Source: Gammaproteobacteria bacterium (GTDB lineage Bacteria > Pseudomonadota > Gammaproteobacteria > Pseudomonadales > Pseudohongiellaceae). Taken from it: a stretch of 33,247 nt of DNA. The notes beneath the pieces were generated by a model that worked only from the letters and a program-made list of their open reading frames with translations, was not told where the DNA came from and searched no databases. Numbering within the stretch: the first letter of the stretch is position 1; every line of letters begins with the position of its first letter. Made by a program: the position numbers and the translations under genes. This document shows positions 9,589 to 19,624 of this stretch, one piece after another. The stretch lies in the NCBI GenBank assembly GCA_002731775.1, contig PCCP01000040.1:22363-55609 (forward strand), written 5' to 3'.

Positions 9589-10911
9589 CTACAAGCTAAG
9601 AGTTTCGTCCTTGAGAAACTCGAAATTCATTACGCTGTTCGGTTTATGCAGGCAGTAGCCCTGTGCAAAATTCACCTTCGATAGCCACAGCAGTGGCAAC
9701 AAGCTGATGTCGTCAATCATCGCCGCAATCACCCTTAATCCAGTTTCATGGAGTTGATTTATGGTGCGCTTGAGCAGTTGAATTTTCATTGGGTTCAGCC
9801 TGAGCTTCTCCAGCAGCGACACATCGAGTTTTACTGAATGCGCGCATAACAGGGGCAGATAGCGAAACGGATTGGCGGTGCAGCCAAAATGGGATACGCA
9901 TAGGTTGATATTGAGAGGGTTCAGCTTGTGGCAGAAATAATCCATATGGTGTTGGGCAATCAGCACATCGATTTCACTGATCTGGAAAACCAGTTGCTCG
10001 GCAACTTGACCAAAGTGCCCTATTCGATTTTCCAACCAGGGGAAAAACTTCGGACTGACCAGTGAATTCTGGGTCAGGCTTACGGTTAATCTCAGTGTCT
10101 CCCGCCGATTTTGCCGTAGTACACGAAAGGCCTGCTCAATCACCCAGCGGTCGATGGCCTCCCCCATCGCATTCTGCACTGCGGTTTCGAAGAGGATGGC
10201 AGCGGGCAGGCCTGCATCCGCGTCGGCCAGACAGGTACGAAGCTCGTAGTGCTGCAAACCATCTTCTTTAAGACAGGCAATAGCCTGAAAGGTCAGTCTT
10301 AATTGGTTTTCCTTCAGCGCACAGCGTAGACGCCGCAGTGCGGTCTCGGCCGGAATCTGTAGCGCTGGCATATCGCCGTGCTGGTGACCCTGGCCAAGGT
10401 CATGACGTGCGCGCGCGAACACCACATCGGCACAGGGGATACTCCGGCTTAGTTTGGCGAGACCGATACCGCATTTAAGCTCAAGCTGAGGCGGAATCCA
10501 AGCAGACACGGCCGATTGCACTGCCAGTTTCACCCGATCGGTAATCAGGCGCGCGTTGCTGCTGCACTCGTCCAGCAGCAAGACTGCGAACTCATAGTGT
10601 TGGTAGTGACACAGCACCGCCTTATCGGGCAGTGATTTCTGCAGCAGGCGGGCAATATCACCCAGCAGCAGGCTGGCCTCCGATTTTCCCACCCAACTCC
10701 GAATCTCATAGAAGTTTTCCAGCTGCAACAGGGCCAGGGTAGCTTCCAGTGGGCCCTGCCGGCACTTGAGCAGTGTCTTCTCCACCTGCTGGCCCAGGTA
10801 ATCCTGCTGAAACAGGCCAGTCAACGGGTCTCGCCGTGGCGCGAGTTGCCTCCTGTTTCTGGTTTTCGAATGCAGCTGTTGCCCTGATTCCGTGGATTTG
10901 GATTGCGCCAT
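9589..10911 (-). CDS. FimX-like protein with degenerate GGDEF and EAL domains
   Basis: A 440-residue cytoplasmic protein with a GGDEF fold (about residues 27-179, starting RRDPLTGLF) and an EAL fold (about 186-437). Both catalytic sites are lost. The GGDEF position reads YQHYEF (104-108 region). The EAL motif region reads HYELRT (221-226). The usual DDFG reads SHFG (340-343), and LEITE reads VFQISE (308-313). VKLD and QGYCLHKP are kept, so the fold should be intact. In Pseudomonas, FimX, encoded near parC, is a c-di-GMP receptor with a degenerate EVL site that promotes type IV pilus assembly. This protein lacks FimX's N-terminal REC and PAS domains. Synteny and degeneracy suggest a c-di-GMP receptor or scaffold; ligand binding is not shown. 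Start ATG 10911 has GAGGG about 11 bases upstream. Confidence 0.75.
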   Translation of the reverse strand: MAQSKSTESGQQLHSKTRNRRQLAPRRDPLTGLFQQDYLGQQVEKTLLKCRQGPLEATLALLQLENFYEIRSWVGKSEASLLLGDIARLLQKSLPDKAVLCHYQHYEFAVLLLDECSSNARLITDRVKLAVQSAVSAWIPPQLELKCGIGLAKLSRSIPCADVVFARARHDLGQGHQHGDMPALQIPAETALRRLRCALKENQLRLTFQAIACLKEDGLQHYELRTCLADADAGLPAAILFETAVQNAMGEAIDRWVIEQAFRVLRQNRRETLRLTVSLTQNSLVSPKFFPWLENRIGHFGQVAEQLVFQISEIDVLIAQHHMDYFCHKLNPLNINLCVSHFGCTANPFRYLPLLCAHSVKLDVSLLEKLRLNPMKIQLLKRTINQLHETGLRVIAAMIDDISLLPLLWLSKVNFAQGYCLHKPNSVMNFEFLKDETLSL

Positions 10912-11281
10912 AGGCGATACCCTCTGGGTCCATCCCTACTTGAGGGTAGTACATAATCACCGGGGAAGGGGTCATCGGGCCAGGGTTAGAGAAGAGAATA
11001 TATGGGTAATTTCCGCAAAGATATTCAATATAGACGCTAAATAACGGTAAATAGACGTAAAATACCATATAAAGGGGCAATGCTAAGAAGGATTAGGACA
11101 ATAGGACGGCCAGTGATGGCGCGCTGGGCTCCGGTAGCCCCCTGCCTCAGCGGCTTTTGCACCCCTCCCGGGATATTCCTGCAGATAGATCTTCTAAGCT
11201 GCATAGAAACATGCATCTAGCCAGGAAAGAGAAACCAGCGAGAGTGTTCTCCTCACTCGGTCGGGAGCCCTGCTCCCTCGG
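10912..11281. other. 370-bp gap without a recognisable gene; AT-rich leader of the FimX-like gene
   Basis: Nothing here translates to a recognisable protein, and no tRNA fold was seen. The part nearest the FimX-like gene (about 10990-11080) is AT-rich. It holds two 13-base near-copies, tagacgctaaata at 11031-11043 and tagacgtaaaata at 11052-11064, spaced 21 bases apart, which could be regulator sites. Around 11240-11280 there are two adjacent short hairpins (gagtg with cactc, and gggagc with gctccc) without a U-tract. They lie just beyond the 3' end of the epmB-like remnant. Confidence 0.4.
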
Positions 11282-11581
11282 TCAATCGGTGCTGCGCCTC
11301 AATTGCTGATGCGGCAGGATACGGCATCCCATCGCTTGATGGATCATCGCAGAATTTGCTGAGTAAGCTAGCTTGGGTGGGAGCCACTCCGGCTGAAACA
11401 ACGGCATCTTTCTTTTTCTAAGCAATGACGATCTTGCTATTCTTGGCAGGAGTCGTAATTCGCTGCGTACCAGAGCGAGGAGCAGACCCGGAATTTGCAG
11501 TAAATCCTTTGGATATGTCATCAGATCAGATAATATCTGTTGCCGTTTTTCGGGCGTATAAGATCTGGGAATTATTGACAT
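11282..11581 (-). pseudogene. Probable truncated remnant of epmB (EF-P lysine 2,3-aminomutase)
   Basis: An open frame of 99 codons divergent from efp, the position of epmB in E. coli. The first 60 residues look like the EpmB N-terminus: [19 protein letters not shown], then YPKDLLQIPGL where the family has a DPxELLxxLGL segment, then RIARSSLLRKRK where the family has an RVPRSF...RM-type segment. Next comes PEWLPPKLAY, which resembles the PGYLVPKLxxE segment near the EpmB C-terminus. Everything between is missing, including the radical-SAM CxxxCxxC cluster site and the PLP lysine. EpmB is about 340 residues, so roughly 240-260 codons would have been lost. The fragment cannot be an active aminomutase. 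It is a motif-level call and could be wrong; a spurious open frame is the alternative. Confidence 0.5.
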
Positions 11582-11609
11582 CGGCTGTGCTGGCTGGCAA
11601 GAGGAAATA

Positions 11610-12182
11610 ATGGCGACTTACTCCACAAGTGAATTTAAAAACGGACTAAAAGTTCTGGTAGACGGTGAGCCCTGTTCCATTTTGGGGAATGAGATTGTAA
11701 AACCGGGCAAGGGACAGGCCTTTAACCGGGTCAAGTTTCGCAATTTGATGAATGGTCGTGTCTGGGAGCGGACCTACAAATCAGGTGAGTCCATCGAAGC
11801 GGCAGATGTCATGGAAACAAATATGGAATACCTGTACACAGATGGAGAGTTCTGGCACTTCATGAAAACCGATGACAGCTATGAGCAAGTCGCAGCCGAT
11901 GCTACTGCCATCGCCGAAGCGAAAAACTGGCTGAAGGAGCAAGACCTGTACACCGTCATTCTCTGGAACGAGGCGCCTATTTCAGTCACGCCGCAAAATT
12001 TCGTGGAATTGGAGGTTGTCGATACCGATCCGGGTTTGAAAGGAGATACAGCCCAGGGCGGCACCAAGCCTGCGACCCTGAGCTCTGGTGCAGTGGTAAA
12101 AGTTCCCCTGTTTGTCAATATTGGAGACGTGCTTCGCGTCGATACTCGCAATGGCGAGTATCAAAATCGGATAAGCAAGTAA
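11610..12182 (+). CDS. efp: Elongation factor P
   Basis: A 190-residue translation factor that binds between the P and E sites of the ribosome and relieves stalling at polyproline stretches. The N-terminal KOW-like domain carries the loop VKPGKGQAF with Lys34, exactly the residue that EpmA beta-lysylates in E. coli and Salmonella. The two OB domains follow, including the DGEFWHFM and [20 protein letters not shown] signatures. Length is normal (E. coli 188). An AGAGGA ribosome binding site precedes the ATG. The modification ligase epmA follows 8 bases after the stop, so the two are almost certainly co-transcribed. Confidence 0.97.
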   Translation: MATYSTSEFKNGLKVLVDGEPCSILGNEIVKPGKGQAFNRVKFRNLMNGRVWERTYKSGESIEAADVMETNMEYLYTDGEFWHFMKTDDSYEQVAADATAIAEAKNWLKEQDLYTVILWNEAPISVTPQNFVELEVVDTDPGLKGDTAQGGTKPATLSSGAVVKVPLFVNIGDVLRVDTRNGEYQNRISK

Positions 12183-12190
12183 GACGGCCT

Positions 12191-13147
12191 ATGGCTAACT
12201 GGCTTCCAGGCGCGCCCGTAGTGAATTTGCGAAAGCGCGCCGAAATGCTGGCAAAGATTCGCAGTTTTTTTTCTGAGAAGAATGTTCTCGAAGTGGAAAC
12301 TCCCCTTCTGGGCAACTCCACGGTGACGGATGTCTATATTCAGTCCCTGCATCTGAATACTAAAATTCGAAGCAAATCGGAAACACTCTATTTGCAAACT
12401 TCGCCCGAGTACTCCATGAAGCGATTGTTGGGTTCTGGTATTGGCCCAATCTATCAAATCTGCAAGGCGTTTCGGGCGGGAGAGACCAGCACGCGCCACA
12501 ACCCTGAATTCACTATACTCGAGTGGTATCAGCCGGGTTACTCGATGACCGATTTGATGGATGAAGTTGAGCAATTACTCGTTGAGCTCCTCGGTTACGA
12601 AACGATTTCGCGTTATTCCTACCGTGAGGTTTTTCTGGAGAAACTGGATATCGATCCCCACACGATTACGCTGGAAGATCTGGAGCTAGTCGCTCGAGGG
12701 AGGATAGATATTTACGCTGAAGATCTCGGCAAAACCGACTATCTGCAACTGTTGATGGCTCATGTCATCGAACCGATGCTCGCTGAAAACTTTTTTGTTT
12801 ATGATTTTCCGGTTGGACAGGCAGCGCTGGCCAAATTCGAAGTAGATCAGATGGAAATGACAGTCGCGAAGCGCTTCGAACTGTTTTGCGAAGGCATGGA
12901 AATCGCCAATGGCTATTACGAGCTTATCGATGCAGACGAGCAACGCGGTAGATTCGAAATAGATGTGGAAAAACGCAAAAAACTTAACTTGCCCGTAGTG
13001 ATTGCCGATGAGAAGCTGCTGGCGGCGCTGGATGCGGGCATTCCTCAATCGGCAGGCGTTGCCATAGGTATCGACCGATTGCTGATGTTGCTGCTTGGGT
13101 CTTCGAATATTAGCGATGTTATCAGTTTCACTACTGATCTAAGCTGA
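12191..13147 (+). CDS. epmA: EF-P lysine lysyltransferase EpmA
   Basis: A 318-residue class II lysyl-tRNA-synthetase paralogue (also called PoxA, YjeA or GenX) that attaches (R)-beta-lysine to Lys34 of EF-P. Class II motif 2 is seen at about residues 89-113 (FRAGET, then RHNPEFTILEWY) and motif 3 at about 288-303 (AGVAIGIDRLLMLLLG). VLEVETPLL corresponds to motif 1. The tRNA anticodon-binding domain of true LysRS is absent, which defines EpmA. Length matches E. coli EpmA (325). It lies immediately behind its substrate gene efp. Its usual partner, the aminomutase EpmB, appears broken in this locus, so the donor amino acid used here is an open question. Confidence 0.95.
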   Translation: MANWLPGAPVVNLRKRAEMLAKIRSFFSEKNVLEVETPLLGNSTVTDVYIQSLHLNTKIRSKSETLYLQTSPEYSMKRLLGSGIGPIYQICKAFRAGETSTRHNPEFTILEWYQPGYSMTDLMDEVEQLLVELLGYETISRYSYREVFLEKLDIDPHTITLEDLELVARGRIDIYAEDLGKTDYLQLLMAHVIEPMLAENFFVYDFPVGQAALAKFEVDQMEMTVAKRFELFCEGMEIANGYYELIDADEQRGRFEIDVEKRKKLNLPVVIADEKLLAALDAGIPQSAGVAIGIDRLLMLLLGSSNISDVISFTTDLS

Positions 13148-13232
13148 GATCTCCCCGCAAATATAAAGAGCACGTTTCCGGTGGTTGATGCGTATAACCG
13201 GGCTTGAAGGGCTACTGCTTTTCCGTTCGAGT

Positions 13233-13300
13233 GGGCCATGCCTGGCCCGCTGACCTACAGGGATGTAGGGAATGCAGGTTTTGCAGGAGCAAAAACCTGC
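13233..13300. repeat. Hairpin-rich palindromic intergenic element between epmA and the transaminase gene
   Basis: Three consecutive near-perfect hairpins fill 68 bases: gggcca-tgcc-tggccc (13233-13248), cctaca-ggga-tgtagg (13254-13269), and gcaggttttgc-agga-gcaaaaacctgc (13274-13300, one bulge). The third resembles an intrinsic terminator on both strands and lies between convergent genes. The arrangement, with sequences such as CTACAGGGATGTAG and GCAGGAGCAAAACCTGC, recalls dispersed extragenic palindromes common in marine gammaproteobacteria. Only one copy is seen in this window, so its dispersal is an inference. Confidence 0.55.
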
Positions 13301-13362
13301 CCGCGTCCGTCCATGGCGCTACTCACTACAAAACAACACCCCTTGCCAAGTCCCTATCGAAC

Positions 13363-14226
13363 TCAGTGTTCGTTTTTAGCTGCCTCATCAAGAATTCGAT
13401 TCTTGTAAAGCTCGCGCAAGCGCTGGGTAATCATTCCGGGCTTACCATCGCCGATTTTATGGCCATCGATATCGACTACAGCTAATGTAATCGTTGTTGC
13501 ACTACTGATGAAGGCTTCATCGGCTTGCAAGGCTTCGGCAACCGTGAATAGCCTTTGTTTTATTTCAATATCTGCTTGCTCGGCAATTTCGATCAATGTC
13601 CGGCGGCGAATTCCGGGCAGGATCAGATTGGAAAGGGGCCGCGTAATAACGGTTCCATCTTTAACGATATAGGCAGTTGAACTAACCCCCTCTGTCACAA
13701 ATCCATCTTCCACCATCCATCCTTCCTCAGCTCCCCGGGAAACTGCATCCTGTTTTGCAAGCACCTGAGCGAGCAAGTTAAGGGACTTAATATCACGTCG
13801 TTTCCATCTCAAGTCTTCTGTGGTTACCACGGCAATTCCGGATTCGGCAGCAGGATTTTCCAGCAATTCCATAGCCGAGGTGAAGGCCACCAGGGTCGTT
13901 GGTGTATCGACAGGGAAAGAGAATATCCGGTCCGCAATGCCGCGAGTGACCTGAGAGTAGACGATACCCTCATGCAGTTCATTGCGTCGCACCAATTGCT
14001 CCATCACCTGGAGATACTCTTGTTTGCCGCAGGGCCAGTTTATGCTCAACTCACCCAGACTCCGGTCCAGCCGCTCTAGGAAGTACTGTTTGTCGACTAC
14101 ATTGCCGGCGATGACAGGCACTACTTCGTAGACACCGTCGCCAAAAATAAACCCCCTGTCGAATACAGAGATTTTTGCTTCTTCTTCGCGGAGATATTCT
14201 CCGTTGACATAAACAATCCTGCTCAA
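13363..14226 (-). CDS. D-amino-acid transaminase (class IV PLP aminotransferase)
   Basis: A 287-residue fold-type IV PLP enzyme expected to interconvert D-alanine and D-glutamate with their 2-oxo acids. The PLP lysine is K147 in RRDIKSLNLLAQVLAKQDA, the segment that best matches D-amino-acid transaminases. The family start DRGFIFGDGVYEVVPV is present, with the phosphate-binding VTEGVSS region and SSATTI near the C-terminus. Length fits D-alanine aminotransferase (about 280-290); 4-amino-4-deoxychorismate lyase or a branched-chain enzyme is less likely. The start is a TTG (14226) with a strong GAGGGAGAA upstream. It lies downstream of a GNAT gene with a 115-base gap containing a large inverted repeat. 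The role could be D-glutamate supply for peptidoglycan or D-amino-acid catabolism. Confidence 0.87.
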   Translation of the reverse strand: MSRIVYVNGEYLREEEAKISVFDRGFIFGDGVYEVVPVIAGNVVDKQYFLERLDRSLGELSINWPCGKQEYLQVMEQLVRRNELHEGIVYSQVTRGIADRIFSFPVDTPTTLVAFTSAMELLENPAAESGIAVVTTEDLRWKRRDIKSLNLLAQVLAKQDAVSRGAEEGWMVEDGFVTEGVSSTAYIVKDGTVITRPLSNLILPGIRRRTLIEIAEQADIEIKQRLFTVAEALQADEAFISSATTITLAVVDIDGHKIGDGKPGMITQRLRELYKNRILDEAAKNEH

Positions 14227-14244
14227 AACTTCTCCCTCGCAGCG

Positions 14245-14330
14245 GGAAAAAAGGGATGGAGGTGATTTTCTCCCCTACATCTCAAATTTCCTCTGCCCTG
14301 TATGAAAAATTGCCTCCGTCCCTTTTTTCC
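14245..14330. repeat. Long inverted repeat (18-bp arms) between the GNAT and transaminase genes
   Basis: The arms are ggaaaaaagggatggagg (14245-14262) and cctccgtcccttttttcc (14313-14330). They pair at 17 of 18 positions and the odd pair can form a G-U wobble in RNA. The loop is 50 bases. On the - strand transcript it follows the GNAT stop and ends in a U-rich stem just 5' of the transaminase ribosome binding site. It may be a terminator, attenuator or mRNA-stability element. No riboswitch class was recognised. Confidence 0.6.
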
Positions 14331-14341
14331 TCAAGCTTGGC

Positions 14342-14848
14342 CTAAGCAAATTCTTTGGCAAAATTACTCAGCGCCTCACCATGTAGGCGTTGTACGGTCC
14401 ATTCATCTAATGCTATCGCGCCGATGGATCGGTAGAACTGAATTGAGGGCTCATTCCAGTCCAACACCGACCATTCTACCCGGGTACAGTTTCGCTCCAC
14501 GGCGAGCTTGGCGATATAGGAAAGCAGGGACCTGCCAAAGCCTTTGCCACGCAATTCCGGCTGTACATAAATGTCTTCCAGATAGATGCCCGGTCGGCCC
14601 GTAAAAGTGGACAAATTGTGAAAGTACAAGGCATACGCCACCGGCGTGGCCTGGTATTCCCCGATCAGCACTTCGGCATAGGGGCGCTCACCGAACAAGG
14701 ATTCTTGCAGGATTTGCGGAGTAGCGACTACTTCGTGACTCAATTTCTCGTATTCTGCCAATTCCTTAATGAATTGCAGGATAAGTTGGCAATCATCGGC
14801 GTTGGCGGGGCGGATACTAAAATCCGTCAGGGCAGTTTCAATTTTCAT
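14342..14848 (-). CDS. GNAT family N-acetyltransferase
   Basis: A 168-residue acetyl-CoA-dependent N-acetyltransferase. The central GNAT core is clear: beta4 and alpha3 read YLEDIYVQPELRGKGFGRSL, with the pyrophosphate-binding RGKGFG loop at about residue 100. This is followed by the NEPSIQFYRSIGA motif of the acetyl-CoA-binding C-terminal half. The IRPANADDCQLILQFIKELAEYE start and the EDIYV motif are typical of the subgroup related to spermidine/spermine and thialysine acetyltransferases. A small amine or amino-acid substrate is therefore plausible but unproven. It is transcribed away from the isocitrate dehydrogenase gene and towards the transaminase. No signal peptide is present. Confidence 0.88.
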   Translation of the reverse strand: MKIETALTDFSIRPANADDCQLILQFIKELAEYEKLSHEVVATPQILQESLFGERPYAEVLIGEYQATPVAYALYFHNLSTFTGRPGIYLEDIYVQPELRGKGFGRSLLSYIAKLAVERNCTRVEWSVLDWNEPSIQFYRSIGAIALDEWTVQRLHGEALSNFAKEFA

Positions 14849-14948
14849 GAATTATTCTCTGTGTTTTTGGCAATTATACACAGTGATGGCAGCCGGGTGC
14901 TCGTTGCGATGTCGGAAAAGCGGGCTACTATTCGTGGTTCCTTCCGGT

Positions 14949-14957
14949 TGCTATACT
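14949..14957 (+). promoter_or_regulatory. Candidate extended -10 promoter for isocitrate dehydrogenase
   Basis: The sequence ttgctatact contains TGC-TATACT, an extended -10 element close to TGnTATAAT. It lies about 110 bases upstream of the start codon, in the divergent gap after the GNAT gene. A good -35 hexamer is not seen at 17 bases, which is acceptable for extended -10 promoters. Confidence 0.4.
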
Positions 14958-15016
14958 ACGCGCCCTTTTTGCCAGCCAAAACCGGTATATGGGTCGAAAG
15001 TCACCCGAATCCGATT

Positions 15017-15026
15017 GGGGGGGGGG
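15017..15026 (+). repeat. Homopolymeric tract of ten G residues in the icd leader
   Basis: Ten consecutive G residues lie between the candidate promoter and the AAAGGAA ribosome binding site of the isocitrate dehydrogenase gene, about 40 bases before its ATG. Such tracts are prone to slippage and also to sequencing error, so the exact length is uncertain. Confidence 0.9.
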
Positions 15027-15051
15027 ACTGGTAAATCGAGAAGCGTATTAA

Positions 15052-17295
<2,244 letters not shown>

Positions 17296-17320
17296 TGCTG
17301 CAGTAGCGATTGGCTGCCAA

Positions 17321-17352
17321 CAAAAAGCCCACCTATAAAGGCGGGCTTTTTG
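17321..17352. terminator. Bidirectional rho-independent terminator
   Basis: A 13-bp stem (17321-17333 with 17340-17352, one mismatch) and a 6-base tataaa loop. The ends are AAAAA and TTTTT, so it can terminate transcription on either strand. It sits between the convergent isocitrate dehydrogenase and NHL-repeat genes, 25 bases past the first stop and 14 bases from the second. Confidence 0.9.
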
Positions 17353-17366
17353 TTGATCGATGTGGA

Positions 17367-18431
17367 CTATTTGATAGGGCGGACGTAGCGCTTGATACCA
17401 CCGACGGGCCCGACTTCGGCGCCGTAAATATTGCCATTGGCATCGGCAACAACACCCTCAGCGGTGCAAGTCCCACGGCAGTCGGGAATCGGGTCTGGAA
17501 TCAGGAATTCCACTTCACCGGTTTGAGCGCTGCCGACGCGTATGCCACGGATCCAGTCGCCGTGGGCAGGATTAACCGAACCGGACTCCGAATCAGCCGA
17601 GTAGAGCACATCATTGCTGTCGATGTAGATGCCGCTGGGACGACCGAACTGGTACCAGACGTCGAGGAAATTGCCGTCCTGATCGAATATCTGAACCCGG
17701 TTGTTGCTTCTGTCCCCGACGAACAGGCGTCCCTTGGAATCCATCGCTAGGGCGTGTGGCTGCACGAACTGACCCGGTCCATCTCCCATCTCACCGAAGG
17801 ACATGAGAAATTCGCCATCGCTGTTGAATTTAAGAATACGGGCCGGTGTGCCGGGATTATTGGAGTGGCCTTCGGCCACGAAAATATCACCATTCGGGGC
17901 GACGTGGACGTCATTAGGGGTGAAGAAATAATCGTCACCACGGCCGCCACCCTTGGTGCCTAGCGCCATCAGGTGCACACCCGTGGGGCTGAATTTATGA
18001 ACCTGATGTCCATAGGCATTGGCCGGAGGATTATCGCCACCCTGGTTATCGCGACCATCGGCGATCCAGACATTGCCCCGGAAGTCGACGTGGATGCCAT
18101 GGGGCCAGGTGATGTAACCGGCACCGAAGCTGCGCACCAGGTTGCCGTTCTTATCGAACAACATGACCAGATTTGTATCCGGGTTTGCCACACAGGCATT
18201 AACATTGCCGCCACAGCGCTCGGCGACCCAGATGCTCTCGCCATCAAGATCGACATCCACGGTACTGGAAGAGCCCCAGTTTCGCCCCGCTGGCAGCTTC
18301 ATATAGCCGGCCTGGGTGATATAGGGATTGGGGAAATCGTTGGCGGGAGGCATGTCAGCCTGGGCGAATACCAGGACTGGCGCCATTAACAGGGCCAGGA
18401 CTACGAACTTCATGCTGCTATTGTTTGTCAT
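17367..18431 (-). CDS. Exported NHL-repeat six-bladed beta-propeller protein (PAL-like)
   Basis: A 354-residue secreted protein with a signal peptide (hydrophobic core FVVLALLMAPVLVFA, cleavage near residue 23). It has a run of NHL blades: DVDLDGESIWVAERCGG, WPHGIHVDFRGNVWIADG, TPNDVHVAPNGDIFVAEG, QPHALAMDSKGRLFVGDR, RPSGIYIDSNDVLYSADS and AEGVVADANGNIYGAE. The architecture resembles peptidyl-alpha-hydroxyglycine alpha-amidating lyase and related periplasmic propellers, but lyase activity cannot be inferred. Met7 (18413) is an alternative start. It lies downstream of the exported unknown protein on the same strand, close to a PQQ dehydrogenase cluster, and may bind or oxidise a small extracytoplasmic substrate. 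A terminator follows its stop. Confidence 0.82.
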   Translation of the reverse strand: MTNNSSMKFVVLALLMAPVLVFAQADMPPANDFPNPYITQAGYMKLPAGRNWGSSSTVDVDLDGESIWVAERCGGNVNACVANPDTNLVMLFDKNGNLVRSFGAGYITWPHGIHVDFRGNVWIADGRDNQGGDNPPANAYGHQVHKFSPTGVHLMALGTKGGGRGDDYFFTPNDVHVAPNGDIFVAEGHSNNPGTPARILKFNSDGEFLMSFGEMGDGPGQFVQPHALAMDSKGRLFVGDRSNNRVQIFDQDGNFLDVWYQFGRPSGIYIDSNDVLYSADSESGSVNPAHGDWIRGIRVGSAQTGEVEFLIPDPIPDCRGTCTAEGVVADANGNIYGAEVGPVGGIKRYVRPIK

Positions 18432-18613
18432 CTGTGAATAACTCTCGTTGCTACTTTAGGGGGGGTACAAGAATAGACTAGGGATTTTGCCAATTCAATT
18501 ACAATTATGTAGCTAATTATGACAGTAAATGCAGCAGGTGACGGCGGCTTGCGCGGACTTTGCCCAGCCCTAAGCTGGTGGATACGATCACCAGAATATT
18601 GGGCCCCGGGCTT

Positions 18614-19624
18614 TTAGTTCTCTTCCGTGTCAACCGTACCGGTATCAGATTTGGGCGAACCGTCACCATTGAAACCCAGTGACTCGTAGCGTCTCCAACC
18701 AGCGAGGATGCCAGGCAGGCCGTGGTTGCCTTCGTGGCAGGCATATTCAAACAGCGGATCCTCGGTTCGGCGCATGGGCAACTTGGCCGACCAGCTAACG
18801 TCCCAGGAGCGCGGGTCGTCGATCGTGAAATCATACTCCAGGGTATCTTTATTTACCCAGCGGAAGCGTTCGTGAATGATGGCATCAGCGGACATGCCGC
18901 GAAAATTGTAGTCCTTGAAGAAGTGCTGGGTATGGATCACCAGTTCATCATTTTCCCAGTGAGCGACAGAATCCCCCTCCCACTTGAGCTGTTTGATATT
19001 GTGTTCGCTGTCCAGTCTGATAATACGGGCCGTGTGCACCATCTCATTAAGAATCACGATGTGATCCTTGGTCTGCACGATCTGCATATTATTGTTGTAG
19101 GCGCCGGGAATCATCGGCGGGCCAGCATTGAATCCGGTGAGGCATCGGTCCACTGTGGTGCGGCCTTCCGGGCCGGCGCTCTCGAAAACCATCTGACCAT
19201 AAGCGGCACGGCGCTCGCGGCCTAAGGGATTTGACGGTGGTGTTCTGCCATTAGGTGGATCGTAAATCAGGGATGTTCTGCGGTCCGCGATGGTTTCTAT
19301 ACCGCGCTCATACCAGAATTCGTTATATGAAATCACTCCCGGTGGATAGCCGGCGCCGCCAACGGAATCGATGATTAAATCCCGATTCTGCCGTCGATTT
19401 TCATAATCTTCCCATTCTATGGCTTCTTCAGGGGTGAGAGTGGCTTTGTTTTCCAACTCCCTTGGACGATTGAGCGGAGTAATGGTGCGAAACGTATAAG
19501 TTCCCTGAAAATCCGGTGTGCCATACTCGGTACGCGGGATGACATCTGATTGTGCCGAAATGAGGGGCGCGATCAGTACACTGGCCAGTGCCAGGGTCAA
19601 TTTGCTTAGTGCTGCATTGTTCAT
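18614..19624 (-). CDS. Exported protein of unknown function
   Basis: A 336-residue protein with a clear signal peptide (LTLALASVLIAPLISA, cleavage before QSD). The mature part begins TEYGTPDFQGTYTFRTITPL followed by NRP. That opening and the C-terminal YACHEGNHGLPGILAG motif (about residues 290-305) recall an uncharacterised exported family frequent in Acidobacteria and marine Proteobacteria. I know no assigned reaction. It is rich in aromatic and charged residues with no membrane segment after the signal, so it should be periplasmic. The conserved C-H-E-x-N-H motif could bind metal, but that is speculation. It is on the same strand as the NHL protein, separated by 182 bases. Confidence 0.7.
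   Translation of the reverse strand: MNNAALSKLTLALASVLIAPLISAQSDVIPRTEYGTPDFQGTYTFRTITPLNRPRELENKATLTPEEAIEWEDYENRRQNRDLIIDSVGGAGYPPGVISYNEFWYERGIETIADRRTSLIYDPPNGRTPPSNPLGRERRAAYGQMVFESAGPEGRTTVDRCLTGFNAGPPMIPGAYNNNMQIVQTKDHIVILNEMVHTARIIRLDSEHNIKQLKWEGDSVAHWENDELVIHTQHFFKDYNFRGMSADAIIHERFRWVNKDTLEYDFTIDDPRSWDVSWSAKLPMRRTEDPLFEYACHEGNHGLPGILAGWRRYESLGFNGDGSPKSDTGTVDTEEN

Noticed and set aside
10706..11080. A 124-codon - strand frame across the FimX-like start
   Set aside because: It overlaps the GGDEF region in another frame and reads as proline- and alanine-rich nonsense.
13204..13485. A 93-codon + strand frame after epmA
   Set aside because: It is produced by translating the hairpin-rich repeat and then runs antisense into the transaminase gene.
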